From: Synechococcus sp. LTW-R
Lineage (GTDB): Bacteria; Cyanobacteriota; Cyanobacteriia; PCC-6307; Cyanobiaceae
Length of the DNA stretch: 64,000 nt
Direction: 5' to 3'
Assembly: GCF_014217875.1 (NCBI RefSeq)
Contig: NZ_CP059060.1
Location: 2,108,001 to 2,172,000 of the forward strand
A program made the position numbers and the translations under genes. Positions 47,641 through 54,652 of the stretch are shown one piece after another; position 1 is the stretch's first letter, and the number at the start of each line of letters is the position of its first letter. The notes under the pieces are model-generated. The model did no database searches. It was given only the letters and a program-made list of their open reading frames with translations, and had not been told where the DNA came from.

Positions 47641-48277
47641 GCGCGGGCGCTTTCTGGTGCTGGAGGGCATCGACGGGTGTGGCAAGACCACCCAGATCGA
47701 AGCCCTCAAAGCGTGGCTCCCCGCGAGTGGTCTGATGCCCGAGGGCGCACAACTGCTGGTGACGCGAGAGCCGGGGGGGACGGCCCTGGGACAGGCCTTG
47801 CGTCAGCTGTTGCTGCATCCTCCGGGGGAGGCGGCTCCCGAGTCCACGGCGGAGCTGCTGCTCTACGCGGCCGATCGCGCTCAGCATGTGCAGCAGCGCA
47901 TTACGCCGGCCCTGGCGGCGGGCCATTGGGTGCTGAGCGATCGCTTTGTGGGATCGACGGCGGCTTACCAGGGCTATGGCCGCGGCTTGTCCCTGGACTT
48001 GATTGATCAGCTCGCCGCAATTGCCACGGCTGGGGTGCAGCCGGACCTCACGGCCCTGTTGGAGATCCCCTTGGCGGAGTCCTTGCGCCGGCGGGGCCAC
48101 CGCCCGGCCGACCGCATCGAAGCCAGCGGCGAGGCCTTCTTGGCGCGGGTTTGCGCGGGCTTTAGTGCCTTGGCTCAGCAACACGGCTGGTGCCGCATTG
48201 AGGCCAGCCAATCGCCTGAGGCGGTTAGCCGGGCCCTGCAGGTGGCGATTGAGGAGGTCTGCCGCAGCGATGGCTGA
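47633..48277 (+). CDS. tmk: Thymidylate kinase
   Basis: Phosphorylates dTMP to dTDP for DNA synthesis. The 214-residue protein has the P loop FLVLEGIDGCGKTTQIEAL near the N-terminus, TREPGGTALGQALRQLLLH, the DR motif in LSDRFVGSTAAYQGYGRGL and the lid-region RRGHRPADRIEASG. It overlaps the P-type ATPase at its start and holB by 8 bp at its end; the tmk-holB pair is common in bacteria. Confidence 0.96.
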   Translation: MTKRGRFLVLEGIDGCGKTTQIEALKAWLPASGLMPEGAQLLVTREPGGTALGQALRQLLLHPPGEAAPESTAELLLYAADRAQHVQQRITPALAAGHWVLSDRFVGSTAAYQGYGRGLSLDLIDQLAAIATAGVQPDLTALLEIPLAESLRRRGHRPADRIEASGEAFLARVCAGFSALAQQHGWCRIEASQSPEAVSRALQVAIEEVCRSDG

Positions 48278-49250
48278 GCTGTTTGAGGACCTGCTGGGGC
48301 AATCCCAAGCGGTAGCGCTGCTGCGGGCTGGTCTGCAGCAGCAGCGCCTGGCGCCGGCCTATCTGTTCTGCGGTCCCGATGGAGTGGGTCGCCGTTTGGC
48401 GGCCTTGCGCTTCCTGGAGGGAGCCATTGCGGGGCTGGATGGCTCACCTTCGGTGAGACGTCGGCTGCAGGACGGCAACCATCCCGACCTGCTCTGGGTG
48501 GAGCCCACTTATTCGGAGAAGGGACAGTTGGTTCCTGCGTCCCAGGCCGAAGCCGCTGGCGTGAGCCGAAAGGCGCCCCCGCAGCTGCGGCTGGAGCAGG
48601 TCCGGGCCGTCTCCCAGTTTTTGGCCCGCCGGCCGGTGGAGTCCTCCCGTTGCCTGGTGGTGATGGAAACCGTGGAGGCGATGGCCGAAGGAGCCGCCAA
48701 TGCCCTCCTGAAAACCCTCGAGGAACCCGGCGACGGGATGCTGATCCTGCTGACGGCCTACCCGGATCGCCTGCTCAGCACGATTCGCTCGCGCTGTCAG
48801 TCGATTCCCTTTGGGCGGCTGGATCCCCAGACGTTGGAGGCGGTGCTGCAGCGCCATGGCCATGGGGGGATCACCCAGGCTGGTGATCCGCCGGAGTTGC
48901 TCGAACTCGCGGCGGGTTCACCGGGGGCGCTGCTGGAGCAACGGGCGCAATGGCAGTCCCTGCCGGAGGGGTTGACCGATCGCTGCAGTGCGTTTTCGGC
49001 CCCCAATGGTGCGCAGACCCCGATGGTGGCCCTGTCCTTGGCCCGCGATCTCTGTGAGGTGCTGGATGTGGAGCAGCAGCTCTGGCTGCTGGACTGGTGG
49101 CAGCTCCACCTCTGGCGCCAACGGCAGGACCCTTCTCCGCTAAAGCGTCTGGAGCAACTCAGGTCTCAACTGCGCAGTTACGTCCAGCCGCGCTTGGCCT
49201 GGGAGGTGGCGCTGCTGTCGCTTGCGGGGGTGGGATTGGGCAGCGCCTAG
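48270..49250 (+). CDS. holB: DNA polymerase III delta' subunit
   Basis: A clamp-loader subunit of 326 residues. It starts [22 protein letters not shown] and has [22 protein letters not shown], where the Walker A is degenerate as expected for delta'. The sensor region [40 protein letters not shown] and [14 protein letters not shown] are typical AAA+ clamp-loader segments. The ATG at 48270 overlaps the tmk stop. The stop overlaps rpaA tail to tail by 4 bp. Confidence 0.92.
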   Translation: MAELFEDLLGQSQAVALLRAGLQQQRLAPAYLFCGPDGVGRRLAALRFLEGAIAGLDGSPSVRRRLQDGNHPDLLWVEPTYSEKGQLVPASQAEAAGVSRKAPPQLRLEQVRAVSQFLARRPVESSRCLVVMETVEAMAEGAANALLKTLEEPGDGMLILLTAYPDRLLSTIRSRCQSIPFGRLDPQTLEAVLQRHGHGGITQAGDPPELLELAAGSPGALLEQRAQWQSLPEGLTDRCSAFSAPNGAQTPMVALSLARDLCEVLDVEQQLWLLDWWQLHLWRQRQDPSPLKRLEQLRSQLRSYVQPRLAWEVALLSLAGVGLGSA

Positions 49251-50017
49251 GCGGCGGTGCGGCGGTTGTCTCGGGCCTGTTGCACCAGTTGGGCGAGCGC
49301 TTCCTGGTTGTCTCCACTGGGGAGTTCCAGGCAGTAGCCGGCGCCGTAGACGGTCTTGATGAAGCGGGGCTTGCGGGGATCGGGCTCGAGCTTGGTGCGC
49401 AGGTGCCGCACGTGAACGCGGATGGTTTCGATGTCGTCGTCCGGCTCGTAGCCCCAGACCTCCTTGAGGATCAGTGAGGGGGCAACGGTTTGGCCGTGGC
49501 GCTGCAGGAGGCAGTGGAGCAGCTCGAACTCCAGGTGGGTCAGCCGGACGGGTTCGTCGAACCAGATCGCTTCAAAGCGCTCCGGGACCAGGGTCAGGCA
49601 GCCGTAGCTCAGGATCTCGTTGTGCTTCGTCGAGAGCGGAGCCCGATCGGAGCGGCGCAGGAGCGCCTTGATGCGCACCAGGAGCTCTTCCAGGTCGAAC
49701 GGCTTCGCAAGGTAGTCGTCTGCACCGGAGTTGAAGCCGCTGACCTTGTCCTTGGTGCTGCCCAGGGCCGTCAGCATCAGGACGGGGATGCGGGAGGTGC
49801 GCTCATCACGCCTCAGCCGTTGGCAAAGGGTGAGGCCATCCACCTTGGGCAGCATGAGGTCCAGCAGGACCAGGTCAGGGGTGTATTGCAGGGCCAGGGC
49901 CTGGCCTTTGATGCCGTCCTCGGCCCGTTGCACGTCGAAGCCGCTGTGCTCCAGGTGGCCGGCCACAAGCTCGCGCATGTCGCCGTCGTCTTCGATCAGC
50001 AGGATGCATGGCTTCAT
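49247..50017 (-). CDS. rpaA: Circadian-output response regulator RpaA
   Basis: An OmpR/PhoB-type regulator of 256 residues that is the main output of the Kai clock through SasA/CikA phosphorylation (known in Synechococcus elongatus). The phosphoacceptor is D53 ([13 protein letters not shown]). The DNA-binding domain has [20 protein letters not shown], then the [20 protein letters not shown] segment. The start [11 protein letters not shown] matches RpaA proteins; the frame extends 48 codons upstream but this is leader. The leader holds overlapping inverted repeats. Convergent with holB, 4-bp overlap. Confidence 0.95.
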   Translation of the reverse strand: MKPCILLIEDDGDMRELVAGHLEHSGFDVQRAEDGIKGQALALQYTPDLVLLDLMLPKVDGLTLCQRLRRDERTSRIPVLMLTALGSTKDKVSGFNSGADDYLAKPFDLEELLVRIKALLRRSDRAPLSTKHNEILSYGCLTLVPERFEAIWFDEPVRLTHLEFELLHCLLQRHGQTVAPSLILKEVWGYEPDDDIETIRVHVRHLRTKLEPDPRKPRFIKTVYGAGYCLELPSGDNQEALAQLVQQARDNRRTAA

Positions 50018-50285
50018 GACTGGTTCCTGGGTTGACGGATGCGCGGTTGCAGTGAAGGGCCGAAGTTCACCGCCGGTATTCTCCGTGGCTTTTTGTGCTT
50101 CTGCACAACAAGCCTTCCGCTTGTTGTGGCCTGGAAGTCTTGCTGAACCTAGGGCTCGCAACGGGTTTGCCTGAATCGCGCCCGCCGCGATGGCGCGGAA
50201 TCTTCAGGTTTTCTTTCGTCTTTTGGGTTGCGGATCTCGGCCGTTTGTTGTGAAGCGTGTTCCGCCTTCCCTTGGGCTCCAAGCA
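50018..50285 (-). promoter_or_regulatory. Long upstream region of rpaA
   Basis: This 268-bp stretch between the tRNA-Asn terminator and rpaA holds no convincing gene. It contains the octamer TTGTTGTG at 50121-50128 and 50245-50252 (plus strand), and its inverse CACAACAA at 50104-50111. The octamer repeats could be an operator, and the hairpin pair lies within it. No clear -10/-35 pair was found by eye. Confidence 0.4.
50093..50128 (-). promoter_or_regulatory. Two overlapping, mutually exclusive hairpins upstream of rpaA
   Basis: On the minus (rpaA) strand a perfect 10-bp stem CACAACAAGC-ggaag-GCTTGTTGTG (50128 to 50104) is followed by TTGTGC-agaa-GCACAA (50108 to 50093). The two share the segment TTGTG, so only one can form. 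They lie 76-111 nt before the rpaA ATG. The arrangement resembles leader switches, but there is no U run after either hairpin. Confidence 0.45.
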
Positions 50286-50313
50286 AAAAGCCCAGCCGTG
50301 AGGCTGGGCTTTT
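50286..50313 (-). terminator. Rho-independent terminator of tRNA-Asn
   Basis: A 12-bp perfect stem (AAAAGCCCAGCC with GGCTGGGCTTTT) with a four-base loop. On the minus strand it begins 7 bp after the tRNA-Asn end and is followed by a T run. The A/T tails on both sides could make it work in both directions. Confidence 0.8.
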
Positions 50314-50319
50314 CAAGAA

Positions 50320-50391
50320 CTCCCCGGGCGGGATTCGAACCTGCGACCAATCGATTAACAGTCGACCGCTCTACCGCTGAGCTACCGAGGA
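50320..50391 (-). tRNA. tRNA-Asn (GTT)
   Basis: A 72-nt cloverleaf read from the minus strand. The acceptor arm pairs TCCTCGG with CCGGGGA (one G-U pair), with discriminator G. The D arm is GCTC-AGCGGTA-GAGC. The anticodon loop CTGTTAA carries anticodon GTT. The T arm is GCAGG-TTCGAAT-CCTGC. CCA is not encoded, which fits the presence of a CCA-adding enzyme gene in the window. A terminator follows 6 bp later. Confidence 0.95.
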
Positions 50392-50424
50392 ATGATCCCT
50401 GTCGAGACCCGAAGAACATACCTT

Positions 50425-51120
50425 TCAGCCCTTCCTCGTCGCAAGGGGCTTGAGCTGGTTTTGCACCGTCGAGCCGGTCTGCCAGGTGCCGATGCTGCCG
50501 CGCTCCATCAGGGCGGCTCCGTCGCACCAGCTCAGTTCCTCCAATCGATGGGTGATCCAGAGGGCGGTGATCGGTGCCTCCTGCCGGTGGCAGAGCTGGT
50601 GAATCAGGCTGATGACCTCCTGCTGACTGGTTTCATCTAGGAGCGCGGTGGGTTCATCCATCAGCAGGAGTTGGGCATCGCTCGCCAGGGCTCCCGCGAT
50701 GGCGAGCCGTTGCTTTTGTCCCCCGCTGAGGCTGTGGATGGGCCGTTGGCGAAAGCCCCCCAGTCCCACCTGCTGGAGGACCTGATGGACCCGTTCGAGT
50801 CGCTCGCTCGCCGTGAGGCTGCTGGGAAGCGAGAGCTCGAGATCGCTGCCGCAGCTGGGTAGCAGGAGTTGGTGGTCCGGGTTCTGAAAGACCAGGGCCG
50901 GTTTGAGTGGTCGCTGGAGCTGGCCTTGGCTGGGCTCAAGGAGGCCAGCGATCAGGCGCAGCAGGGTGCTCTTGCCGCAGCCATTCCCGCCCACCAGCAT
51001 CCAAAGCCCGGGGCGGGGAATGGTGAGGTTGCAGTGATTGAGGGCGCGGTGACCGGTCGGCCAGGTGAATCCCAGCCGCTCGGCCACCAGAGAAGGCTGC
51101 CCTCCATCCGCCTTAGCCAT
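50425..51120 (-). CDS. ABC transporter ATPase, energy-coupling-factor/CbiO-like
   Basis: A 231-residue ATP-binding subunit. Walker A is [11 protein letters not shown] (about 43-53), the Q-loop [18 protein letters not shown] is typical of ECF/CbiO-type ATPases, the signature is LSGGQKQRL and Walker [14 protein letters not shown]. The substrate (a vitamin or metal ion) cannot be inferred; no permease gene is adjacent. The C-terminus is short. It overlaps the UPF0367 gene upstream by 8 bp. Confidence 0.85.
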   Translation of the reverse strand: MAKADGGQPSLVAERLGFTWPTGHRALNHCNLTIPRPGLWMLVGGNGCGKSTLLRLIAGLLEPSQGQLQRPLKPALVFQNPDHQLLLPSCGSDLELSLPSSLTASERLERVHQVLQQVGLGGFRQRPIHSLSGGQKQRLAIAGALASDAQLLLMDEPTALLDETSQQEVISLIHQLCHRQEAPITALWITHRLEELSWCDGAALMERGSIGTWQTGSTVQNQLKPLATRKG

Positions 51121-51376
51121 CGAAGCTGAAGCCGGGGCGCTTGCTGCCGCCGCCGAGGCTCGACTTTTCGTAGGTCTGGACCGCGACGACTTCAGAGGTC
51201 AGCAGGCTGATGCGCTTGCTTTCCTCTTTCTCGCAGTGCAGCTCGAGCAGACGGGGCTGCCCGGATTCCATGGCCTGCTGGATCTGGTTGTAGAGGTCCT
51301 GCGCGGCGCTTTGCTCCTTGCGCTGGACCGCGACGGGCATCGGGCTCAGCTTCAACGAGAGCTCAATTACAAACAC
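51113..51376 (-). CDS. UPF0367 family protein
   Basis: An 87-residue protein conserved in cyanobacteria, with the pattern [21 protein letters not shown], then [12 protein letters not shown] and [20 protein letters not shown]. No membrane segments or known catalytic motif. GTG start. Divergent from psbD; 172 bp lie between them. Co-translated with the ECF-type ATPase (8-bp overlap). Function unknown. Confidence 0.82.
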   Translation of the reverse strand: MFVIELSLKLSPMPVAVQRKEQSAAQDLYNQIQQAMESGQPRLLELHCEKEESKRISLLTSEVVAVQTYEKSSLGGGSKRPGFSFDG

Positions 51377-51438
51377 AGGAGCAGGGTTTCAAGCAGGCCC
51401 CACTTTGGCGAACCGCAGCACCGGTTGCTGTTGGCCTG

Positions 51439-51450
51439 AGTACAAGTACT
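51439..51450. promoter_or_regulatory. Palindrome in the psbD upstream region
   Basis: AGTACAAGTACT is a perfect 5-bp inverted repeat with a 2-base spacer, 99 bp upstream of the psbD ATG and 63 bp upstream of the UPF0367 start. It could be an operator. A TACAGT that could serve as a -10 of psbD lies at 51513-51518 (weak). No convincing HLR1 element was found. Confidence 0.3.
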
Positions 51451-51548
51451 TATCGCTTGATCAGCCTTGCTGGAAATTGCGCGCGAGCTCGCCGCAAGCG
51501 TCCTGTTCCCCGTACAGTGCGCGTGTAACGCTTCATGAAGCCGCTCTC

Positions 51549-52604
51549 ATGACGATCGCTGTAGGGCGCGCGCCGCAGCGGGGATGGTTCGACGTCCTCG
51601 ATGACTGGCTCAAGCGCGACCGCTTCGTTTTTGTCGGGTGGTCGGGTCTGCTCCTGTTCCCCACTGCCTATTTGGCACTGGGTGGCTGGCTGACCGGCAC
51701 CACCTTTGTCACCTCCTGGTACACCCACGGCATTGCCAGCTCCTATCTGGAGGGCTGCAACTTCCTCACCGCTGCGGTGAGCAGCCCGGCTGATGCCATG
51801 GGCCACTCTCTCCTTCTGCTCTGGGGCCCAGAAGCCCAGGGCGACTTCGTGCGCTGGTGCCAGCTCGGCGGTCTCTGGACCTTCGTGGCCCTGCACGGCG
51901 CCTTCTCCCTGATCGGCTTCATGCTGCGTCAGTTCGAGATTGCCCGTCTGGTCGGCATCCGTCCGTACAACGCCATCGCCTTCTCCGGCCCGATTGCGGT
52001 GTTCGTCAGCGTTTTCCTGATGTACCCCCTCGGCCAGAGCAGCTGGTTCTTCGCTCCGAGCTTCGGCGTGGCAGCGATCTTCCGCTTCCTGCTGTTCCTC
52101 CAGGGCTTCCACAACTGGACCCTGAACCCCTTCCACATGATGGGCGTGGCCGGCATCCTCGGCGGGGCACTGCTGTGTGCCATCCACGGCGCCACCGTGG
52201 AGAACACCCTGTTTGAAGACAGCGAGCAGGCCAACACCTTCAAGGCGTTCGAGCCCACTCAGGAAGAAGAGACCTATTCGATGGTCACCGCCAACCGCTT
52301 CTGGAGCCAGATCTTCGGGATCGCGTTCTCCAACAAGCGCTGGCTGCACTTCTTCATGCTGTTCGTGCCCGTCATGGGCCTCTGGACCAGCTCCATCGGC
52401 ATCATTGGCCTGGCCCTCAACCTGCGTGCCTACGACTTCGTGTCGCAGGAAATCCGCGCTGCTGAGGACCCCGAGTTCGAGACCTTCTACACGAAGAACA
52501 TTCTTCTGAACGAAGGCCTGCGCGCCTGGATGGCCCCCGCGGACCAACCGCACGAAAACTTCGTCTTCCCTGAAGAGGTTCTGCCCCGCGGCAACGCTCT
52601 TTGA
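51549..52604 (+). CDS. psbD: Photosystem II D2 protein, monocistronic copy
   Basis: The D2 reaction-center subunit of 351 residues with five membrane helices. Ligand residues are in place: Y159 (Tyr-D), H196 (P680), H213 and H267 (non-heme iron); numbering is one less than in 352-residue D2. The N-terminus [22 protein letters not shown] and the C-terminus [12 protein letters not shown] are standard. psbC is not downstream: a terminator follows 43 bp after the stop. Cyanobacteria usually have one psbD overlapping psbC and one alone; this is the lone type, often high-light-induced. Confidence 0.97.
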   Translation: MTIAVGRAPQRGWFDVLDDWLKRDRFVFVGWSGLLLFPTAYLALGGWLTGTTFVTSWYTHGIASSYLEGCNFLTAAVSSPADAMGHSLLLLWGPEAQGDFVRWCQLGGLWTFVALHGAFSLIGFMLRQFEIARLVGIRPYNAIAFSGPIAVFVSVFLMYPLGQSSWFFAPSFGVAAIFRFLLFLQGFHNWTLNPFHMMGVAGILGGALLCAIHGATVENTLFEDSEQANTFKAFEPTQEEETYSMVTANRFWSQIFGIAFSNKRWLHFFMLFVPVMGLWTSSIGIIGLALNLRAYDFVSQEIRAAEDPEFETFYTKNILLNEGLRAWMAPADQPHENFVFPEEVLPRGNAL

Positions 52605-52614
52605 TTCAGACGAT

Positions 52615-54285
52615 TCAACTCAGTTCACGCGTCGCGTGATCCTTTGGCGCCCCCTCGGGGGCGCTTTTTGATGTCTCTGGATCGGCCGCCTCAAAGAGGA
52701 GCTGTTCATGGCTGAATCCGCTGGGGTCCCACCAGCTCAGGTCGGCTGAGCGGTAGGCCAGCACGTTGAACATGCCGCGGATGTGGTGATAGCTGATATG
52801 GCAATGGAAGGCCCAGATCCCGGGGTGGATGGCATCGAAGGCAATCCGGCAGCGACCGCCTTTGGGCACCAACACGGTGTCCCGCATCGGGCCCGACAAC
52901 GGTTGGCCGTCGATTTCAACGACTTGGAATTCGTGGCCATGCAGATGCATGGGATGGCCCATCGGGGTCGGATTGCTGAAGACCATCTCGACCCGTTGCC
53001 CGTCTTCCACCCAATAGGGGTCGCGGTAGGGATAGAAGCGATCGTTCAGCCCCCAGCGATAGGAGGGGGCGGGTCCCGTGAGGGCAACGGGAATGGTGTT
53101 GTCGGCGGCCTTGCTGGGTAGGGGCCGCTTGGCCCTGAGTTGCTGGTCCTGGGTGAAGTCGAGCTGGCCGGTCCATTGCTCGGTTTGCGGTGCCAATGGG
53201 GGCACGGTCTGCCCGGGGGCGCTGCGCAGGACGACGCCGCAGCGCAGATTGCTTTGCTCCCCCCAAGCCAGCATGGGAAAGACGCCGGGTGTCTCCGGTA
53301 AGCGGATCCTCAGGCTGAGCCGTTGGGCGACGGCGAGTTGGAAGACCGATCCCCGGATCGGTTCCACGGGGTTGGCATCGGTGCGCAGGAGCTCGCCCTC
53401 CAGTTCGCCCAGGTCGAGGAAGAAATTCATGAAGGCGCTGGCGGCGATCCAGCGAATGGCCACGGTCTCCCCTGGCTTCACATCGATGATCTGCGGCGCA
53501 TCGAGGGAGCGGTCATTGGCCAAGAGGGCGTCATAGACGACATCGGGCAGCATCAACTGACCGGCTTCACGCTTCCAGTTGAACCGTTCCTTCACTGGAT
53601 CCCAGCCCTGGGTGAGCAGGGGCCGTTCGGCCTGCCAATCAAATCCCCGCAGGCTGCGGGCCATGGCGGTGTCGCCGCCGCGTTGGCCAGCGACGACGTT
53701 CTTCAAGATCGTGTTCGCCGGCGTGAAGCTGAAATCCCGCAGCGTCACCGTGACGGTTTGATCGGCCCAGGCGTCCTGCTCCTCGCTGAGGATCAAGAAG
53801 GGTTCAGCGACAAAGCTTTGGGTCTGCAGCCCGTAATGGGAGTGCATCCAGAAGGTCCCGTCCTGTTGGAGGGGGTAGTGAATGCGTTGCCGCTCCCCCG
53901 GCGGGATGGGGGGTTGGGTCACATAGGGCACCCCATCCATGGGATTGGGAAGGATCAGGCCATGCCAGTGCACCGTCGTGGGAACCGGCAGCTGGTTGAC
54001 CAGTTCCAGATCCACCCCTTGCTCCCGTCGGGTGATGTAGCCCCGTTGGCCATTCCGTTGCCGGATGCAGCCCCGTTGCACGGTCCGGCCGAGCACGGTG
54101 ATCGGTGCCGTGCCGATCTCGAGCACGGTGGTGTTTCGGTTCAGGGGGCGCCGGAAGCTGGCCTGGCTGACGAACCGTTCCCAGCTGTTTTCGGCTTTCG
54201 CTCGGGTGCGGCTGATCCAGGACTGCGTCGAGCTGCCCAGGGCTGCGGCGAGCAGTCCGAGACGAAGGACGGATCGACGACGCAT
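52615..54285 (-). CDS. Multicopper oxidase
   Basis: A 556-residue periplasmic cupredoxin-type oxidase. The N-terminus (MRRRSVLRLG, then a hydrophobic stretch) looks like a Tat or Sec signal. All four copper-binding motifs are present: HWHG (106-109), HSHYG (148-152), HPMHLHGH (444-451) and HCHISYHHIRGM near residue 500, with the type 1 cysteine, histidines and methionine. It could oxidise metal ions or phenols. The last 55 bp include a terminator for the convergent psbD. The intergenic RNA unit lies 82 bp upstream, divergent. Confidence 0.93.
   Translation of the reverse strand: MRRRSVLRLGLLAAALGSSTQSWISRTRAKAENSWERFVSQASFRRPLNRNTTVLEIGTAPITVLGRTVQRGCIRQRNGQRGYITRREQGVDLELVNQLPVPTTVHWHGLILPNPMDGVPYVTQPPIPPGERQRIHYPLQQDGTFWMHSHYGLQTQSFVAEPFLILSEEQDAWADQTVTVTLRDFSFTPANTILKNVVAGQRGGDTAMARSLRGFDWQAERPLLTQGWDPVKERFNWKREAGQLMLPDVVYDALLANDRSLDAPQIIDVKPGETVAIRWIAASAFMNFFLDLGELEGELLRTDANPVEPIRGSVFQLAVAQRLSLRIRLPETPGVFPMLAWGEQSNLRCGVVLRSAPGQTVPPLAPQTEQWTGQLDFTQDQQLRAKRPLPSKAADNTIPVALTGPAPSYRWGLNDRFYPYRDPYWVEDGQRVEMVFSNPTPMGHPMHLHGHEFQVVEIDGQPLSGPMRDTVLVPKGGRCRIAFDAIHPGIWAFHCHISYHHIRGMFNVLAYRSADLSWWDPSGFSHEQLLFEAADPETSKSAPEGAPKDHATRELS
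52647..52669 (+). terminator. Rho-independent terminator of psbD
   Basis: A GC-rich stem GCGCCCCC/GGGGGCGC with a 2- to 4-base loop, followed by TTTTT. It lies 43 bp after the psbD stop and inside the 3' coding end of the multicopper oxidase (encoding the APEGAPKD tail). Confidence 0.85.
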
Positions 54286-54366
54286 CCCTGCAGTCCAACT
54301 GTCCGTTGCTTAGCCAGCCGAAGCGGTGTTGTCGCATTCGCCACGCCGCACTGGGCTCAGCCTCGA

Positions 54367-54372
54367 TAGAAT
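54367..54372 (+). promoter_or_regulatory. Possible -10 box of the intergenic RNA unit
   Basis: TAGAAT in CGATAGAATTTAG resembles the TATAAT consensus. It would put the transcription start near 54380. No good -35 is seen at the expected spacing. Confidence 0.35.
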
Positions 54373-54476
54373 TTAGAGGTACCGTTAGCAGTGATGTGGC
54401 GCCGCAGAACCCTTCGGGCGGAAGCGTTGCCGGATGCATCGCCGGCTGACACCAACCCCCACAGGAGGAGGTGCCC

Positions 54477-54530
54477 GTGTCCCACAGTTGTAAGAAGCAG
54501 GGTCTGCTGATCGCGGAGAACGCCGGCTGA
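54477..54530 (+). CDS. Candidate 17-residue peptide MSHSCKKQGLLIAENAG
   Basis: GTG start behind AGGAGGAGG with ideal spacing, ending in TGA. An in-frame GTG two codons upstream is also possible. The peptide has one cysteine, two lysines and a short hydrophobic stretch. It is far below the size range that normal gene prediction would call. It could be a leader peptide, a small regulatory protein, or an unused frame. Confidence 0.4.
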   Translation: MSHSCKKQGLLIAENAG

Positions 54531-54586
54531 TTTCGGCGCCTCATTCCTAGATCAAACGGTTCCGCGCCAGAGCGGACCCGGCGAGA

Positions 54587-54624
54587 GCCCCCGATTCCTC
54601 TTGAGGAATCGGGGGCATCGTTTT
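54587..54624 (+). terminator. Strong intrinsic terminator downstream of the peptide frame
   Basis: A 13- to 14-bp perfect stem (GCCCCCGATTCCTC with GAGGAATCGGGGGC) with a tiny loop, followed by CATCGTTTT. It lies 56 bp after the peptide stop and 29 bp before the next gene, so it can end a small RNA or attenuate the downstream membrane-protein gene. Confidence 0.8.
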
Positions 54625-54652
54625 GACTGGGTCCTCTCCCTCTGGCCAGTCC

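Larger units (their letters stand above)
54380..54624 (+). ncRNA. Candidate structured leader/small RNA with a peptide frame
   Basis: This intergenic unit has a possible promoter (54367-54372), a segment able to fold into several hairpins (54380-54462), a very strong Shine-Dalgarno (AGGAGGAGG, 54463-54471), a 17-codon frame (54477-54530) and a strong terminator (54587-54616 plus T run). The GACAC at 54448-54452 can pair with GTGTC at 54477-54481, which contains the GTG start, so folding could hide it. It resembles peptide-preceding riboswitches such as the downstream-peptide (glutamine-II) class, but I could not match a consensus. Transcript ends are inferred. Confidence 0.5.

Noticed and set aside
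54380-54530. Cobalamin, TPP, fluoride or manganese riboswitch
   Set aside because: Core consensus strings of those classes (for example the B12 box or the TPP CTGAGA element) are absent.
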